From positions 1-6,678 of the forward strand of contig JAGRKR010000623.1 in NCBI GenBank assembly GCA_020442225.1: DNA of 6,678 nucleotides. The letters are read 5' to 3'. The position numbers and the translations under genes are program-made. The notes under the pieces are model-generated. The model was not told the origin of the DNA. It saw only the letters and a program-made list of their open reading frames with translations, and searched no databases. Positions 1-6,297 of the stretch are shown here, piece after piece. The DNA is from Hyphomicrobiaceae bacterium (GTDB lineage Bacteria; Pseudomonadota; Alphaproteobacteria; Rhizobiales; Hyphomicrobiaceae). Position 1 is the stretch's first letter, and every line of letters starts with the position of its first letter.

Positions 1-18
1 CCAGGACGGCGTACATCG

Positions 19-73
19 TGTCAATCGGCGTCGAACATTGACCCCGGATCGAACTGCAATGTTGCCCCCCTCC
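19..73. repeat. Degenerate tandem repeat resembling an IS21-type end
   Basis: Two copies of a roughly 22-base unit lie 24 bases apart, at 24-45 (ends tcgaacattgacccc) and 48-70 (ends caatgttgcccccc); they match at 14 of 22 positions. The stretch opens with tgtcaatcggcg at 19. Repeated units of the form 'ggcgt..aa.attgacccc' next to a TG terminus resemble, from memory, the multiply repeated ends of IS21-family (istA/istB) elements. No istA or istB coding sequence is visible, so at most this is an orphan end cut off by the IS3 remnant that begins near 103. It could instead be a chance C-rich repeat. Confidence 0.35.
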
Positions 74-102
74 TTCCGTCGTCGTTGCGCCTGCTGGCCG
101 GC

Positions 103-126
103 TGGCCTGCTGCCGGTTCCGTGGAC
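103..126. repeat. Probable terminal inverted repeat of an IS3-family remnant
   Basis: The segment starts TGGCCTGCTGCCGG and ends GTTCCGTGGAC. It sits six bases beyond the stop codon of the transposase remnant, where the outer end of an IS3-family element is expected. It resembles the common form TGGAC..GCCCCCGGTTT.GTGGAC recalled for this group. The partner repeat at the other end of the element was not found, consistent with loss of most of the element. Confidence 0.4.
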
Positions 127-132
127 GGTGAG

Positions 133-249
133 TTAGGCAAATCGCTGTCGTTCCTCGAAGGCAACCGAGCTCAGATTGCCGAGCGTCGAGTGCCTGCGTC
201 GGGGATTGCAGAACCGCTCGATGTCATCGAACACGTCAGCCCTCGCGGC
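133..249 (-). pseudogene. IS3-family transposase, C-terminal remnant
   Basis: The minus-strand reading contains ARADVFDDIERF followed by CNPRRRHSTLGNLSSVAFEE and ends at a TAA (133-135). This is the conserved C-terminal end of the IS3-family OrfB integrase (rve) domain, normally of the form ARADVFDYIERFYNPRRRHS then LGYLSPVAFE. Several usually conserved aromatic positions are changed (Y to D, Y to C, Y to N), which suggests decay. Only about 39 codons are recognisable: the frame stays open upstream to 399, but that part shows no transposase similarity, and the catalytic DDE region is absent. It is therefore an inactive fragment of an element that ended near 103. It marks past insertion beside the catabolic genes and is unlikely to produce a functional protein. 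Confidence 0.72.
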
Positions 250-371
250 ATTCAGATCTTTGCCGGCATCGTCCTCGCGAACACTGGCGAAGCCGGCTGC
301 TGGGAGGCGGAACGTCTTCGCAGCGGGAAGGGAGCTGGCTCTTCCGGATGGCGTTGAGGCAAGGATCATCG

Positions 372-392
372 TCGATGTACCCCGAACATCGA
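372..392. promoter_or_regulatory. Perfect 7-bp inverted repeat, possible operator
   Basis: The arms are TCGATGT (372-378) and ACATCGA (386-392), exact reverse complements separated by seven bases (accccga). The right arm is followed at once by TTGACA (393-398), a perfect match to a sigma-70 -35 hexamer. No acceptable -10 box lies 15-19 bases further on, because that stretch is a run of alternating C and G. The geometry suits a dimeric helix-turn-helix regulator, but the site is about 245 bases from the cyclase start and no regulator is encoded in the window. It is a candidate only. Confidence 0.3.
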
Positions 393-560
393 TTGACAAT
401 TGCGGGGCACGCTACCGCGCGCGATCGGAACACGACGTGCCCGAGCGGAACCCTCCAACAAGTGAACGAGCGCCGAGCCTGGACCACGATCACTCAGGGC
501 AGGCAGGTTGAGCTCCCGGCATGGCGATGGGGCATCCCCGTCCTTGAGGGAAGTGAGGGA

Positions 561-588
561 TTGCCGCCGAGAAGCGTTCAGCTACAGT
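561..588 (+). promoter_or_regulatory. Candidate sigma-70-type promoter of the cyclase-amidase operon
   Basis: TTGCCG (561-566, four of six matches to TTGACA) and TACAGT (583-588, four of six matches to TATAAT) are separated by 16 bases. Transcription would start near 595, giving a leader of about 42 bases before the cyclase ATG. The perfect palindrome TTGATCAA (588-595) covers the predicted start point and could be an operator half or coincidence. This is the best-placed hexamer pair in the upstream region, but it rests on eye inspection alone. Confidence 0.3.
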
Positions 589-636
589 TGATCAAGGGCC
601 TGGATTGGCAGGACGCTCGGGCGTAGGAGAACCACC

Positions 637-1329
637 ATGCAGCTTATCGATCTCAGCCGCGAAATCCATCACATGATGCCACGGCTGATCAATCATCCGT
701 CCATCGTCGTGACGACCTACTCGACGCACGACGAGCTTCGCGTGGCCGACGGCTATAAGTTTTCCTCGGCGACCATGGTGCTGTCGATGGGTGACCATGC
801 CGGCACGCATGTCGATGCACCCGTTCACTTCGACGCGCGCCCGGGTGCGAAATCCATCGATCAACTTCCCTTGGAGACCTTCTTCACAGAGGCGGTCTGT
901 CTCGACCTGTCGGCCAAGCCGCTCAAGTCGGATATTTCGGTCGAGGATCTGGAGAAGGCCGTCGCTGCTGCGGGCGTCGAGATCAAGCCCAAGGACATGG
1001 TGCTGCTGCACATGGACTTCTATCGCCGCTGCTACGGCACCGACGGCTATCTCACCGATTTCCCCGGCTTGACCAAGGAGTCCGCGACCTGGCTCGGCAA
1101 GAAGGGCATCAGCATGTTCGGCGTCGAGGCCGTCAGCCCGGGACGGCCGGGGCGCAACAATTTCGAGGTGCATCACGTCTGCCGCGACATGGGCTTCACG
1201 CACGTGGAAGGGCTGGTCAACCTGGACAAGCTCGTCGGCAAAGGGCGGTTCCGCTTCATTGGCTTCCCTCTGAAGATCCGCGGCGGGACGGGCAGCCCCA
1301 TCAGGGCCGTCGCCTGGCTCGACGCCTGA
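637..1329 (+). CDS. Cyclase-family metal-dependent hydrolase (KynB / isatin-hydrolase-like)
   Basis: This 230-residue protein belongs to the cyclase family that includes bacterial kynurenine formamidase and isatin hydrolase, soluble enzymes that use a bound divalent metal to hydrolyse amide or lactam bonds in small, often aromatic, molecules. The family signature HxGTHxDxPxHF is complete: H54, G56, T57, H58, D60, P62, H64 and F65 (sequence HAGTHVDAPVHF). The C-terminal half carries FEVHH (176-180), EGLVNLDKL (191-199) and FPLKIRGGTGSPIRAVA (210-226), also typical of the family. There is no signal peptide, so it should be cytoplasmic. The start is supported by AGGAGA at 625-630, six bases before the ATG. 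Its stop overlaps the amidase start by one base (TGATG), so the two are co-translated. Family membership is firm; the substrate is not. Candidates include N-formylkynurenine-like or isatin-like compounds. Confidence 0.9.
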   Translation: MQLIDLSREIHHMMPRLINHPSIVVTTYSTHDELRVADGYKFSSATMVLSMGDHAGTHVDAPVHFDARPGAKSIDQLPLETFFTEAVCLDLSAKPLKSDISVEDLEKAVAAAGVEIKPKDMVLLHMDFYRRCYGTDGYLTDFPGLTKESATWLGKKGISMFGVEAVSPGRPGRNNFEVHHVCRDMGFTHVEGLVNLDKLVGKGRFRFIGFPLKIRGGTGSPIRAVAWLDA

Positions 1330-2702
1330 TGGGCAATGGCATGCGGCAGCACTGGCAGCGGAGCGCCCGCGAATTGCAGGCGATCTATCGCGCCGGCGAG
1401 GGCTCGCCTCTCGAGGTCGCCGAGGCCTGCCTCGCACGCATCGGCGAGGTCAATCTGCGTCTCAACGCCATCGTGGCGCTGGACCGTGATGGCGCGCTTG
1501 CCGCCGCAGTGGCCTCCACCGAGCGCTGGCGGCGCGGAGAGCCGCTCGGCGGACTGGATGGCGTGCCGCTGACCGTGAAGGACAATCTCTTCGTCCGCGG
1601 CCTTCCCGCGACCTGGGGCAGCCGGCTGTTCGAGCATCACGTCGCCGCGGACGACGATCTGTCGGTGGCGCGTTTGAGGGCGGCCGGCGCCGTCATTCTC
1701 GGCAAGACGAACACACCCGAGCTCTCCCTTGCCGGCTATACCGACAACCTCGTGTTCGGGGCAACCGGCAATCCCTGGGCGCCGGATCTTTCTCCCGGCG
1801 GCTCCAGCGGCGGAGCTGTCGCGGCGGTGATGTCGGGTATGGCCCCCCTCGCGCTCGCGACGGATGCCGGCGGCTCGACCCGCCGTCCGGCGGCTCACAC
1901 GGGTTGCCTCGGTCTCAAGCCGTCACCGGCACGCATTCCCCGGCGCTATGGGTTCCCACCCTTGGCGAGCGACCTGCAGGCGATCGGCCTGCTGACACGC
2001 ACGACGGCGGATCTCTCGGCGATGTTCAGTTGCGTCGCCGATCCCGCGGCGTCCAGTTGGTCCCGCGGCAAGCGTCTCCTGATCGGGGCCTTCGCGCAGA
2101 TCCCCGGCCATCCCGTCGAGCCCGACATCCTCGCGCGTTGGCGTGGCGGTTGCGCGCTTCTCCAAGAACTCGGCCACACGGTCGAAGAGATCGAGCCGCC
2201 GTTCGATCCCGATGGCGTCGGGCGCCTCCTGCTCGGGCCGGCGACGGCGGGCGTCGCGCGCGTGGTCCGTCAGCATGCCGGATGGCAGGATCGGGTGACG
2301 CCGGCCATCGCCGCGCTCGCACAGACAGGGGGCGAGGCCAAGGCTGCCGATTACGTCGATCAGATGGACGCGATCCAGGCCTTTCGCTGGCAAATGGCGG
2401 ATCTGCTGGCGCGCTATGACCTGCTGGTGACGCCGACGGCGCCTGTGCTGCTCTGGCCGAAGGCGGAGCCGTTCCCCAAGCACGTCGATGGGAGGGAGGC
2501 GGCGCCGCGCGCCGGCGCGATCTACACCACTTTCGCCAACGTCGCCGCGCTGGCCGGGCTCAGCATTCCCGTCGCGGCGGCGGCGAACGGTCAGCCGATC
2601 GGCTTGCAGCTCGTCGGGCCGGCGGGTTCGGAGGAGCGTCTGATCGAGATCGCCGGGGAATGGGAGCAACGGGCACCCTGGCCGACACTCGCGCCACTGT
2701 GA
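1329..2702 (+). CDS. Amidase-signature family hydrolase
   Basis: This 457-residue protein is a full-length amidase-signature enzyme, a family that hydrolyses carboxamides with a Ser-cisSer-Lys triad. All three residues are present at family spacing: K84 in TVKDNLF, S159 in SPGGSSGG and S183 in TDAGGSTRRPA (75 residues from Lys to cis-Ser, then 24 to the nucleophile). GKTNTPELSLAG (125-136) and the C-terminal FANVAALAGLSIP with GLQLVGP are further family blocks. The residues after the nucleophile read STRRP rather than the common S(I/V)R.P, a modest variation. There is no signal peptide or membrane segment. The start overlaps the cyclase stop; no clear ribosome-binding site precedes it, so translation probably depends on coupling. 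A second in-frame ATG lies at 1341. It is not a convincing GatA, since no gatB or gatC is nearby; a catabolic role alongside the cyclase is inferred. Confidence 0.92.
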   Translation: MGNGMRQHWQRSARELQAIYRAGEGSPLEVAEACLARIGEVNLRLNAIVALDRDGALAAAVASTERWRRGEPLGGLDGVPLTVKDNLFVRGLPATWGSRLFEHHVAADDDLSVARLRAAGAVILGKTNTPELSLAGYTDNLVFGATGNPWAPDLSPGGSSGGAVAAVMSGMAPLALATDAGGSTRRPAAHTGCLGLKPSPARIPRRYGFPPLASDLQAIGLLTRTTADLSAMFSCVADPAASSWSRGKRLLIGAFAQIPGHPVEPDILARWRGGCALLQELGHTVEEIEPPFDPDGVGRLLLGPATAGVARVVRQHAGWQDRVTPAIAALAQTGGEAKAADYVDQMDAIQAFRWQMADLLARYDLLVTPTAPVLLWPKAEPFPKHVDGREAAPRAGAIYTTFANVAALAGLSIPVAAAANGQPIGLQLVGPAGSEERLIEIAGEWEQRAPWPTLAPL

Positions 2703-2714
2703 GGCCGGAGGCCG

Positions 2715-2728
2715 GACGCGCTCGCGTC
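2715..2728. terminator. Short palindrome between convergent operons, weak terminator candidate
   Basis: GACGCG and CGCGTC pair perfectly around CT, giving a short GC-rich hairpin in the 24-base space between the amidase stop (2700-2702) and the GAF gene stop (2727-2729), overlapping the latter. Its position suits a shared terminator for two converging transcripts. However, the stem is only five or six pairs and there is no run of T on either side, so it lacks the usual form of an intrinsic terminator. Confidence 0.2.
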
Positions 2729-3335
2729 AAGACCCGGTCAGGCGCTCCGGAAGCTTGGCGTAGTCGAGCGTCTCGAGCCAGGCCGGGCCACCCGAGGCGA
2801 TCCATACCGCGGCTGCGAGCCCTGTGAACGCCTGCATGGCCAGCAGATCGATCTCAGCGAAGGTATTGCGGGCGGCATTGGCGCAAATGAGCACGCCGAT
2901 GGAGCGTCCGCGCCAGAGCATAGGCGTCTGCACGGCGGAGCCGGCGCGGAAGGTCTGCAGGATCTTGACGAAACTGGTGTGATGGCTGGTGTCGCGGAGC
3001 AGCAGGGGGCGCTGTGTGGCGGCGACATGTCCGGGGTGGCCGAGGTTGATCGCCACCTTCTCATGGTATTGCTCGGGCGCGAAATTTACCGGCGCGGTGA
3101 TCAGGTGATAGCGGCCGTCGGGCGTGCGCATAAAGGCCGTGCAGGCGCTCTGGGGCCTGGCGCCCTCCGGGAGGTTCGTCGGATCGGTTGCCGCGTCCCT
3201 GTCACCGAGCAGCGACGGCAGCATCCGCGTAGTGAGCCACAGCGCCTCTTCGGGTTCGTCAGTGATGGCGGCATCGGCTGCGATGCGCGACAGGGCGAGC
3301 GAGACTTCGTGATGAAAGCGACCGACGTCGCGCAT
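2727..3335 (-). CDS. Stand-alone GAF-domain protein, last gene of the TRAP operon
   Basis: The product is 202 residues. After a helical N-terminus (about 1-50) it has one GAF domain over roughly 62-180: ACTAFMRTPDGRYHLITAP, then LGHPGHVAATQRPLLLRD, then VQTPMLWRGRSIGVLICAN, and FAEIDLLAMQAFTGLAAAVW at the end. This is the usual GAF run of a glycine-bearing segment, an 'sv..P.l..g..iGvl' strand and a closing helix. GAF domains bind small ligands or support dimer formation. No kinase, cyclase, EAL/GGDEF or DNA-binding output domain is attached, and there is no signal peptide. The frame stays open well upstream to 4067, but that part is antisense-type noise inside the large TRAP subunit. The ATG at 3335 is chosen because AAGGAG lies seven bases before it. 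The gene starts 26 bases after the dctM stop, so it is probably co-transcribed with the transporter. A ligand-sensing or accessory role is inferred only. Confidence 0.8.
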   Translation of the reverse strand: MRDVGRFHHEVSLALSRIAADAAITDEPEEALWLTTRMLPSLLGDRDAATDPTNLPEGARPQSACTAFMRTPDGRYHLITAPVNFAPEQYHEKVAINLGHPGHVAATQRPLLLRDTSHHTSFVKILQTFRAGSAVQTPMLWRGRSIGVLICANAARNTFAEIDLLAMQAFTGLAAAVWIASGGPAWLETLDYAKLPERLTGS

Positions 3336-3342
3336 GCGACAA

Positions 3343-3348
3343 CTCCTT
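3343..3348 (-). promoter_or_regulatory. Ribosome-binding site of the GAF gene
   Basis: Read on the minus strand the sequence is GGAAAGGAG, then ttgtcgc, then ATG: a strong Shine-Dalgarno with seven-base spacing. It lies in the 26-base gap between the large TRAP subunit and the GAF gene. It is the main reason to place the GAF start at 3335 rather than in the long open frame upstream. Confidence 0.75.
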
Positions 3349-3361
3349 TCCGAGCGAATTT

Positions 3362-4642
3362 TCAGCCGAGCACCTTCGGCAGCCACGTGCTGAGGCTTGG
3401 GACGGCCACGAGCATCAGCAAAGCGCCGACCAGCACCAGGACGAACGGCGTGATGCCATGGATGATCTCGGTGATCGGCCTGCGCAGGATGCCGGTCATG
3501 ACGTAGAGAACCATACCGACAGGGGGAGTGATCAGGGCGATCTCCATGTTCAACGTGAACAGCACCGCGAACCAGATCGGGTCGATGTTCAGCCCAACGA
3601 TGACGGGGAACAGCAGCGGCAGCACGATGTAGATGATCGAGATCACCTCGAGCACGGTGCCGAGCACGAACAGCAGCGCCATCGTGAGCAGGATGAACAT
3701 GATTGGCGAGAGATTGAGCCCCTGGATGAACGCGAGCAGGTCCTGACTGAGCTGCAATTTGGTCATCGCGTTGCCGAGCACGCTGGAGCCGGCGATGATG
3801 AGCAGGATCATGGCGGAGGTCACGAGAGAATCGAAGAATGCGCGCCAGAGATCGTGGAAGGTGATCGATCGGTAGACGAGCGTCACGAGGATGAGCGCAT
3901 AGGTCACGCCGAGTGCGGCGGCTTCCGTTGGGGTGACGATGCCGGAATAGATGCCACCGACCACCACGACCGGCTGCATCAGGGCGGGCAGTGCCCGGCC
4001 CGTATAGCGCCAGGTCTCCTGCCAGCTGGCGCGTGGCAGGGGTTCGTAGACCCCGCCCCGGGAGCACGCGACGATGGCGTAAATGATCAGCATGGCCGTG
4101 ATCAGCAGGCCAGGAATGATCCCGGCAATGAACAGCTTGCCGATCGATTCCTCGGTGATCTCGCCGTAGAGCAGCATGGGGATCGAGGGCGGAATCATGA
4201 TGCCGAGCGTGCCGCTCGCCGCAATGAGACCGTAGGTGAAGCGCCGGTCGTAGCCGCGCGCAAGCATGGGCGGGATCGCGACGATGGCCATGGTTGCCGC
4301 ATTGGCGACAGAGCTACCGGTCGTGCTGGCGCCGATGGCGCTCGTCAGAACCGCCGCGACAGCCAGCCCGCCGGGGAGATGCCCGACCCAGAGTGTCATG
4401 GTCTGGAAGAAGAGCTCTGTGACCTTCCCACGCCGCAGGATCTCGCTCATGAGGATGAAGAGGGGGATGGCCATGAGCAGAAACGACGAGGTGCCCGCGA
4501 AGAGTGCGGACGGCAAGCCGGCGAGGCTGGATTCGCCGATGGCGCCGTAGCCGATGGTCAGGCCGACGATCGCAAGGCCGATGCCGACGGGAATGCCCGT
4601 CGCGAGAAATGCCAGCAGGACCGCGAGGACTATGCCGATCAT
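3362..4642 (-). CDS. dctM: TRAP transporter large membrane subunit (DctM family)
   Basis: The product has 426 residues and is hydrophobic throughout, with about a dozen membrane segments. In TRAP transporters this subunit forms the ion-coupled channel (usually driven by sodium) that carries the substrate released by the periplasmic binding protein. Conserved blocks in order are GHLPGGLAVAAVLTSAIGAS (87-106), TGSSVANAATMA (108-119), AASGTLGIMIPPSIP (141-155), the SIGKLFIAGIIPGLL loop (166-180), GIVTPTEAAALG (234-245), GTVLEVISIIYIVLPLLFP (328-346) and LITPPVGMVLYV (370-381). The acidic residue in the GTVLE block is Glu where Asp is common. Length is normal. The ATG is only five bases after the dctQ stop; the leader has no strong ribosome-binding site, so coupled translation is likely. 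The substrate is unknown; the symbol is the family name, not evidence for C4-dicarboxylates. Confidence 0.95.
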   Translation of the reverse strand: MIGIVLAVLLAFLATGIPVGIGLAIVGLTIGYGAIGESSLAGLPSALFAGTSSFLLMAIPLFILMSEILRRGKVTELFFQTMTLWVGHLPGGLAVAAVLTSAIGASTTGSSVANAATMAIVAIPPMLARGYDRRFTYGLIAASGTLGIMIPPSIPMLLYGEITEESIGKLFIAGIIPGLLITAMLIIYAIVACSRGGVYEPLPRASWQETWRYTGRALPALMQPVVVVGGIYSGIVTPTEAAALGVTYALILVTLVYRSITFHDLWRAFFDSLVTSAMILLIIAGSSVLGNAMTKLQLSQDLLAFIQGLNLSPIMFILLTMALLFVLGTVLEVISIIYIVLPLLFPVIVGLNIDPIWFAVLFTLNMEIALITPPVGMVLYVMTGILRRPITEIIHGITPFVLVLVGALLMLVAVPSLSTWLPKVLG

Positions 4643-4647
4643 GGGGC

Positions 4648-5181
4648 TCAGATTGCCGTGCTTGAGTGGGGGTCATCCGAGCGTTCGGGCGTCAGCCCCC
4701 ACCGATTGAGAATGCGGGCGAGGAACTCCAGACCGAGGATCGTGAAGCCGATCGGGATCGCCGAATAGGGGATCCAGAGGGGCGTGTCCAACTCGGAGGC
4801 GTTCGTCGCGCCCATCATGTGTGCGGTGCTGACGAAGCGATAGCCGAGCAGGACGGTGTAGCCGCAGAAGGCGGCGCCGATGATGTCGGTAAAGGTGCCG
4901 AGCAGGCGGCGCGCGCCGGCCGAGAGGCGCGAGGTCACGATGTCGATCTCGAGCTGTCGCCCCTGGCGCAGCAGGTATCCGGCCGACAGGAAGCCGACCC
5001 AGGCGATGGCGAACGTCGTGACTTCGTGCGTCCAGTGCGTCGGCCGCCCGAACCAATAGCGCATCACGACCTCGTACTGGACGACCACGAACATGGCGAG
5101 CAGCAGGAACGCAGCGATCGCTGCCGCCGCCAGGCTGATCCCGCCGACAATCGTGTCGAAGAAGCGCGCTATGGTCCGCAT
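4648..5181 (-). CDS. dctQ: TRAP transporter small membrane subunit (DctQ family)
   Basis: The product has 177 residues and four predicted membrane helices, at about 12-36, 52-72, 95-116 and 138-158, the standard DctQ layout. Family signals include VVMRYWFGRPTHWTHEV (38-54), the AWVGFLSAGYLLRQGRQLEID stretch (from 60) and WIPYSAIPIGFTILGLEF (136-153). The subunit pairs with the large membrane protein and helps dock the binding protein; it is essential but poorly conserved in sequence. The start ATG (5179-5181) follows the dctP stop by 25 bases, with a purine-rich GGGGGG about six bases upstream. The short hydrophilic tail after residue 160 is cytoplasmic by inference. The order P-Q-M is typical of TRAP operons, which makes the call secure despite the low sequence conservation. 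Confidence 0.92.
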   Translation of the reverse strand: MRTIARFFDTIVGGISLAAAAIAAFLLLAMFVVVQYEVVMRYWFGRPTHWTHEVTTFAIAWVGFLSAGYLLRQGRQLEIDIVTSRLSAGARRLLGTFTDIIGAAFCGYTVLLGYRFVSTAHMMGATNASELDTPLWIPYSAIPIGFTILGLEFLARILNRWGLTPERSDDPHSSTAI

Positions 5182-5206
5182 GGCCGTGCCCCCCGGTCAG
5201 TGCGTC

Positions 5207-6214
5207 TCACTTGGCTGCGAGCGCCTCGACCCAGGCCAGCAGCTCCTTCTCCTCCTTGCCGGCCCGGCTGTTCCACTTGGCGATGGCCGGTGCGAAGAGC
5301 TTTTTCCAGTTGGCCTTGTCGGCGCTGGTGAGAACGAGCGTAGCGACGCCCTTCTGCTTCAGGAAGGCGACGGCCGCGTCGTCACGCTTCACGCTCTCGC
5401 CCACCGACCAGCGGAACACCTCGTCGCCGGCCTTGAGCAAGGCCTGCTGGTGCTCGGGCTTCATCGACTTCCACTTCGACAGCGAAATGTTCGTGGCCAT
5501 CACGCCGAACGTGGCGCCGGTGATCGTCGCGAACTTCACGACCTCCCAGATCTTGCGGCTCTGCAGCGACGTGACGCCGGTGATGGCGCCGTCGACGGTG
5601 CCGCGCTGGATGGCCAGATACATCTCGCCGGGCGACATGGTGACTGGCGAGGCGCCGAGCGCGCGAAGCCCCTCGGCCGCCAGTTTGCCATAGGAGCGGA
5701 TCTTCATGCCCTTGAAGTCGCCTTGCCCCTTCAACGCACGGCCGTTGTTCCCGAAGTCGAACAGCGAGCCGAAGAACGTCACGTGGACGGTCTTGAGCCC
5801 ACGCTTCTCCATCTGCTTGGAAAATGCCTGGAAGAGCTTACCCTTGGGATCCCAGGCTTTGGCGGCGTGTGCTGCATCCTTAAAGAGGAAGGGCACATCG
5901 GTGATCTCTGAAACCGGATCGGTAGACCAGACGCTGGTCAGGTTGAAGCCCATGTCTGCGCCGCCGGTGGCGACGGCCGTTGGGATCTCGCGTGCGCCAT
6001 AGAGCTGTCCCGCCGGAAAGACCTGAATGACGACGGCGCCGCTGGTCAGCGCCTTGACACGCTCAGCGAGCTTCATCTGCCCTTCGGTGACATGATGCGA
6101 TGTCGGCAGCGTCCCGGCATAGCGGAGCGTGACATCGGCGGCCTTCGCGGCCACTGAAGTGAAGAATACGAAAAGTGCCGATGCGATAACCGCGGTGGAG
6201 ACTGGTTTCAGCAT
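5207..6214 (-). CDS. dctP: TRAP transporter periplasmic solute-binding protein (DctP family)
   Basis: The 335-residue product has a signal peptide (hydrophobic core 8-22, likely cleavage after AKA at 25) and the DctP fold: LRYAGTLPTSHHVTEGQMKLAERV near the mature N-terminus, VFPAGQLYG (65-73), VPFLF (107-111), DFKGMKIRSYG (166-176), ALGASPVTM (185-193), EMYLAIQRGTVDGAITG (197-213) and IWEVVKF (222-228). R173 in the KIR motif corresponds to the arginine that binds the ligand carboxylate in most DctP proteins, so the ligand is probably an organic acid. The frame is open to 6298, but the start is placed at 6214 because that ATG opens the signal peptide and has GAGGAG nine bases before it. It is the first gene of the TRAP operon. 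The specific ligand cannot be read from the sequence; by context it may be the substrate or precursor of the two hydrolases. Confidence 0.95.
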   Translation of the reverse strand: MLKPVSTAVIASALFVFFTSVAAKAADVTLRYAGTLPTSHHVTEGQMKLAERVKALTSGAVVIQVFPAGQLYGAREIPTAVATGGADMGFNLTSVWSTDPVSEITDVPFLFKDAAHAAKAWDPKGKLFQAFSKQMEKRGLKTVHVTFFGSLFDFGNNGRALKGQGDFKGMKIRSYGKLAAEGLRALGASPVTMSPGEMYLAIQRGTVDGAITGVTSLQSRKIWEVVKFATITGATFGVMATNISLSKWKSMKPEHQQALLKAGDEVFRWSVGESVKRDDAAVAFLKQKGVATLVLTSADKANWKKLFAPAIAKWNSRAGKEEKELLAWVEALAAK

Positions 6215-6223
6215 GGCCGGCTT

Positions 6224-6229
6224 CTCCTC
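6224..6229 (-). promoter_or_regulatory. Ribosome-binding site that sets the dctP start
   Basis: On the minus strand GAGGAG is followed by nine bases and the ATG at 6214. The protein from that ATG begins MLKPVSTAVIASALFVFF, a classic signal peptide. The upstream in-frame ATG at 6298 would add 28 hydrophilic residues before the signal peptide and has no such site, so 6214 is the better start. Confidence 0.7.
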
Positions 6230-6297
6230 GACATGGATGGAACATTCGCGCCGTTGCACGCGGCCCGGGATGCCGGAGCAGTGCGCCCAATTGCTCA

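Larger units (their letters stand above)
250..636. other. Non-coding region upstream of the hydrolase operon
   Basis: I find no convincing gene here. Open frames of 85-111 codons overlap on both strands, as expected in GC-rich DNA, and none has a recognisable domain or a good ribosome-binding site. Part of it may be decayed insertion-sequence DNA continuous with the transposase fragment. The only structure I can support is the inverted repeat at 372-392, the adjacent TTGACA at 393-398, and the promoter-like pair at 561-588 next to the cyclase gene. Confidence 0.6.

Noticed and set aside
592..1437. A 281-codon minus-strand open frame
   Set aside because: It is antisense to the cyclase gene, which has a complete family signature. 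It has low-complexity Arg/Ala-rich composition and no recognised domain.
1923..2669. A 248-codon minus-strand open frame
   Set aside because: It is antisense to the amidase, which shows intact catalytic residues throughout. GC-rich DNA commonly leaves such frames open.
2727..3335. GAF protein as a free methionine-(R)-sulfoxide reductase, which is also a single GAF domain
   Set aside because: Only two cysteines (C65 and C151) are present, not in the spaced cysteine arrangement of that family, and the length and flanking motifs do not fit.
3336..4067. A 446-residue minus-strand reading that extends the GAF gene upstream to 4067
   Set aside because: The added 244 residues overlap the large TRAP subunit in another frame, are rich in Arg/His/Pro/Ala and resemble no domain. 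A strong ribosome-binding site and ATG at 3335 explain the GAF protein on its own.
3458..4768. A 436-codon plus-strand open frame
   Set aside because: It lies antisense to dctM and dctQ. Its extreme Asp/Glu/His/Gln/Arg content is the expected reverse-strand image of a hydrophobic membrane protein. It has no domain and no ribosome-binding site.
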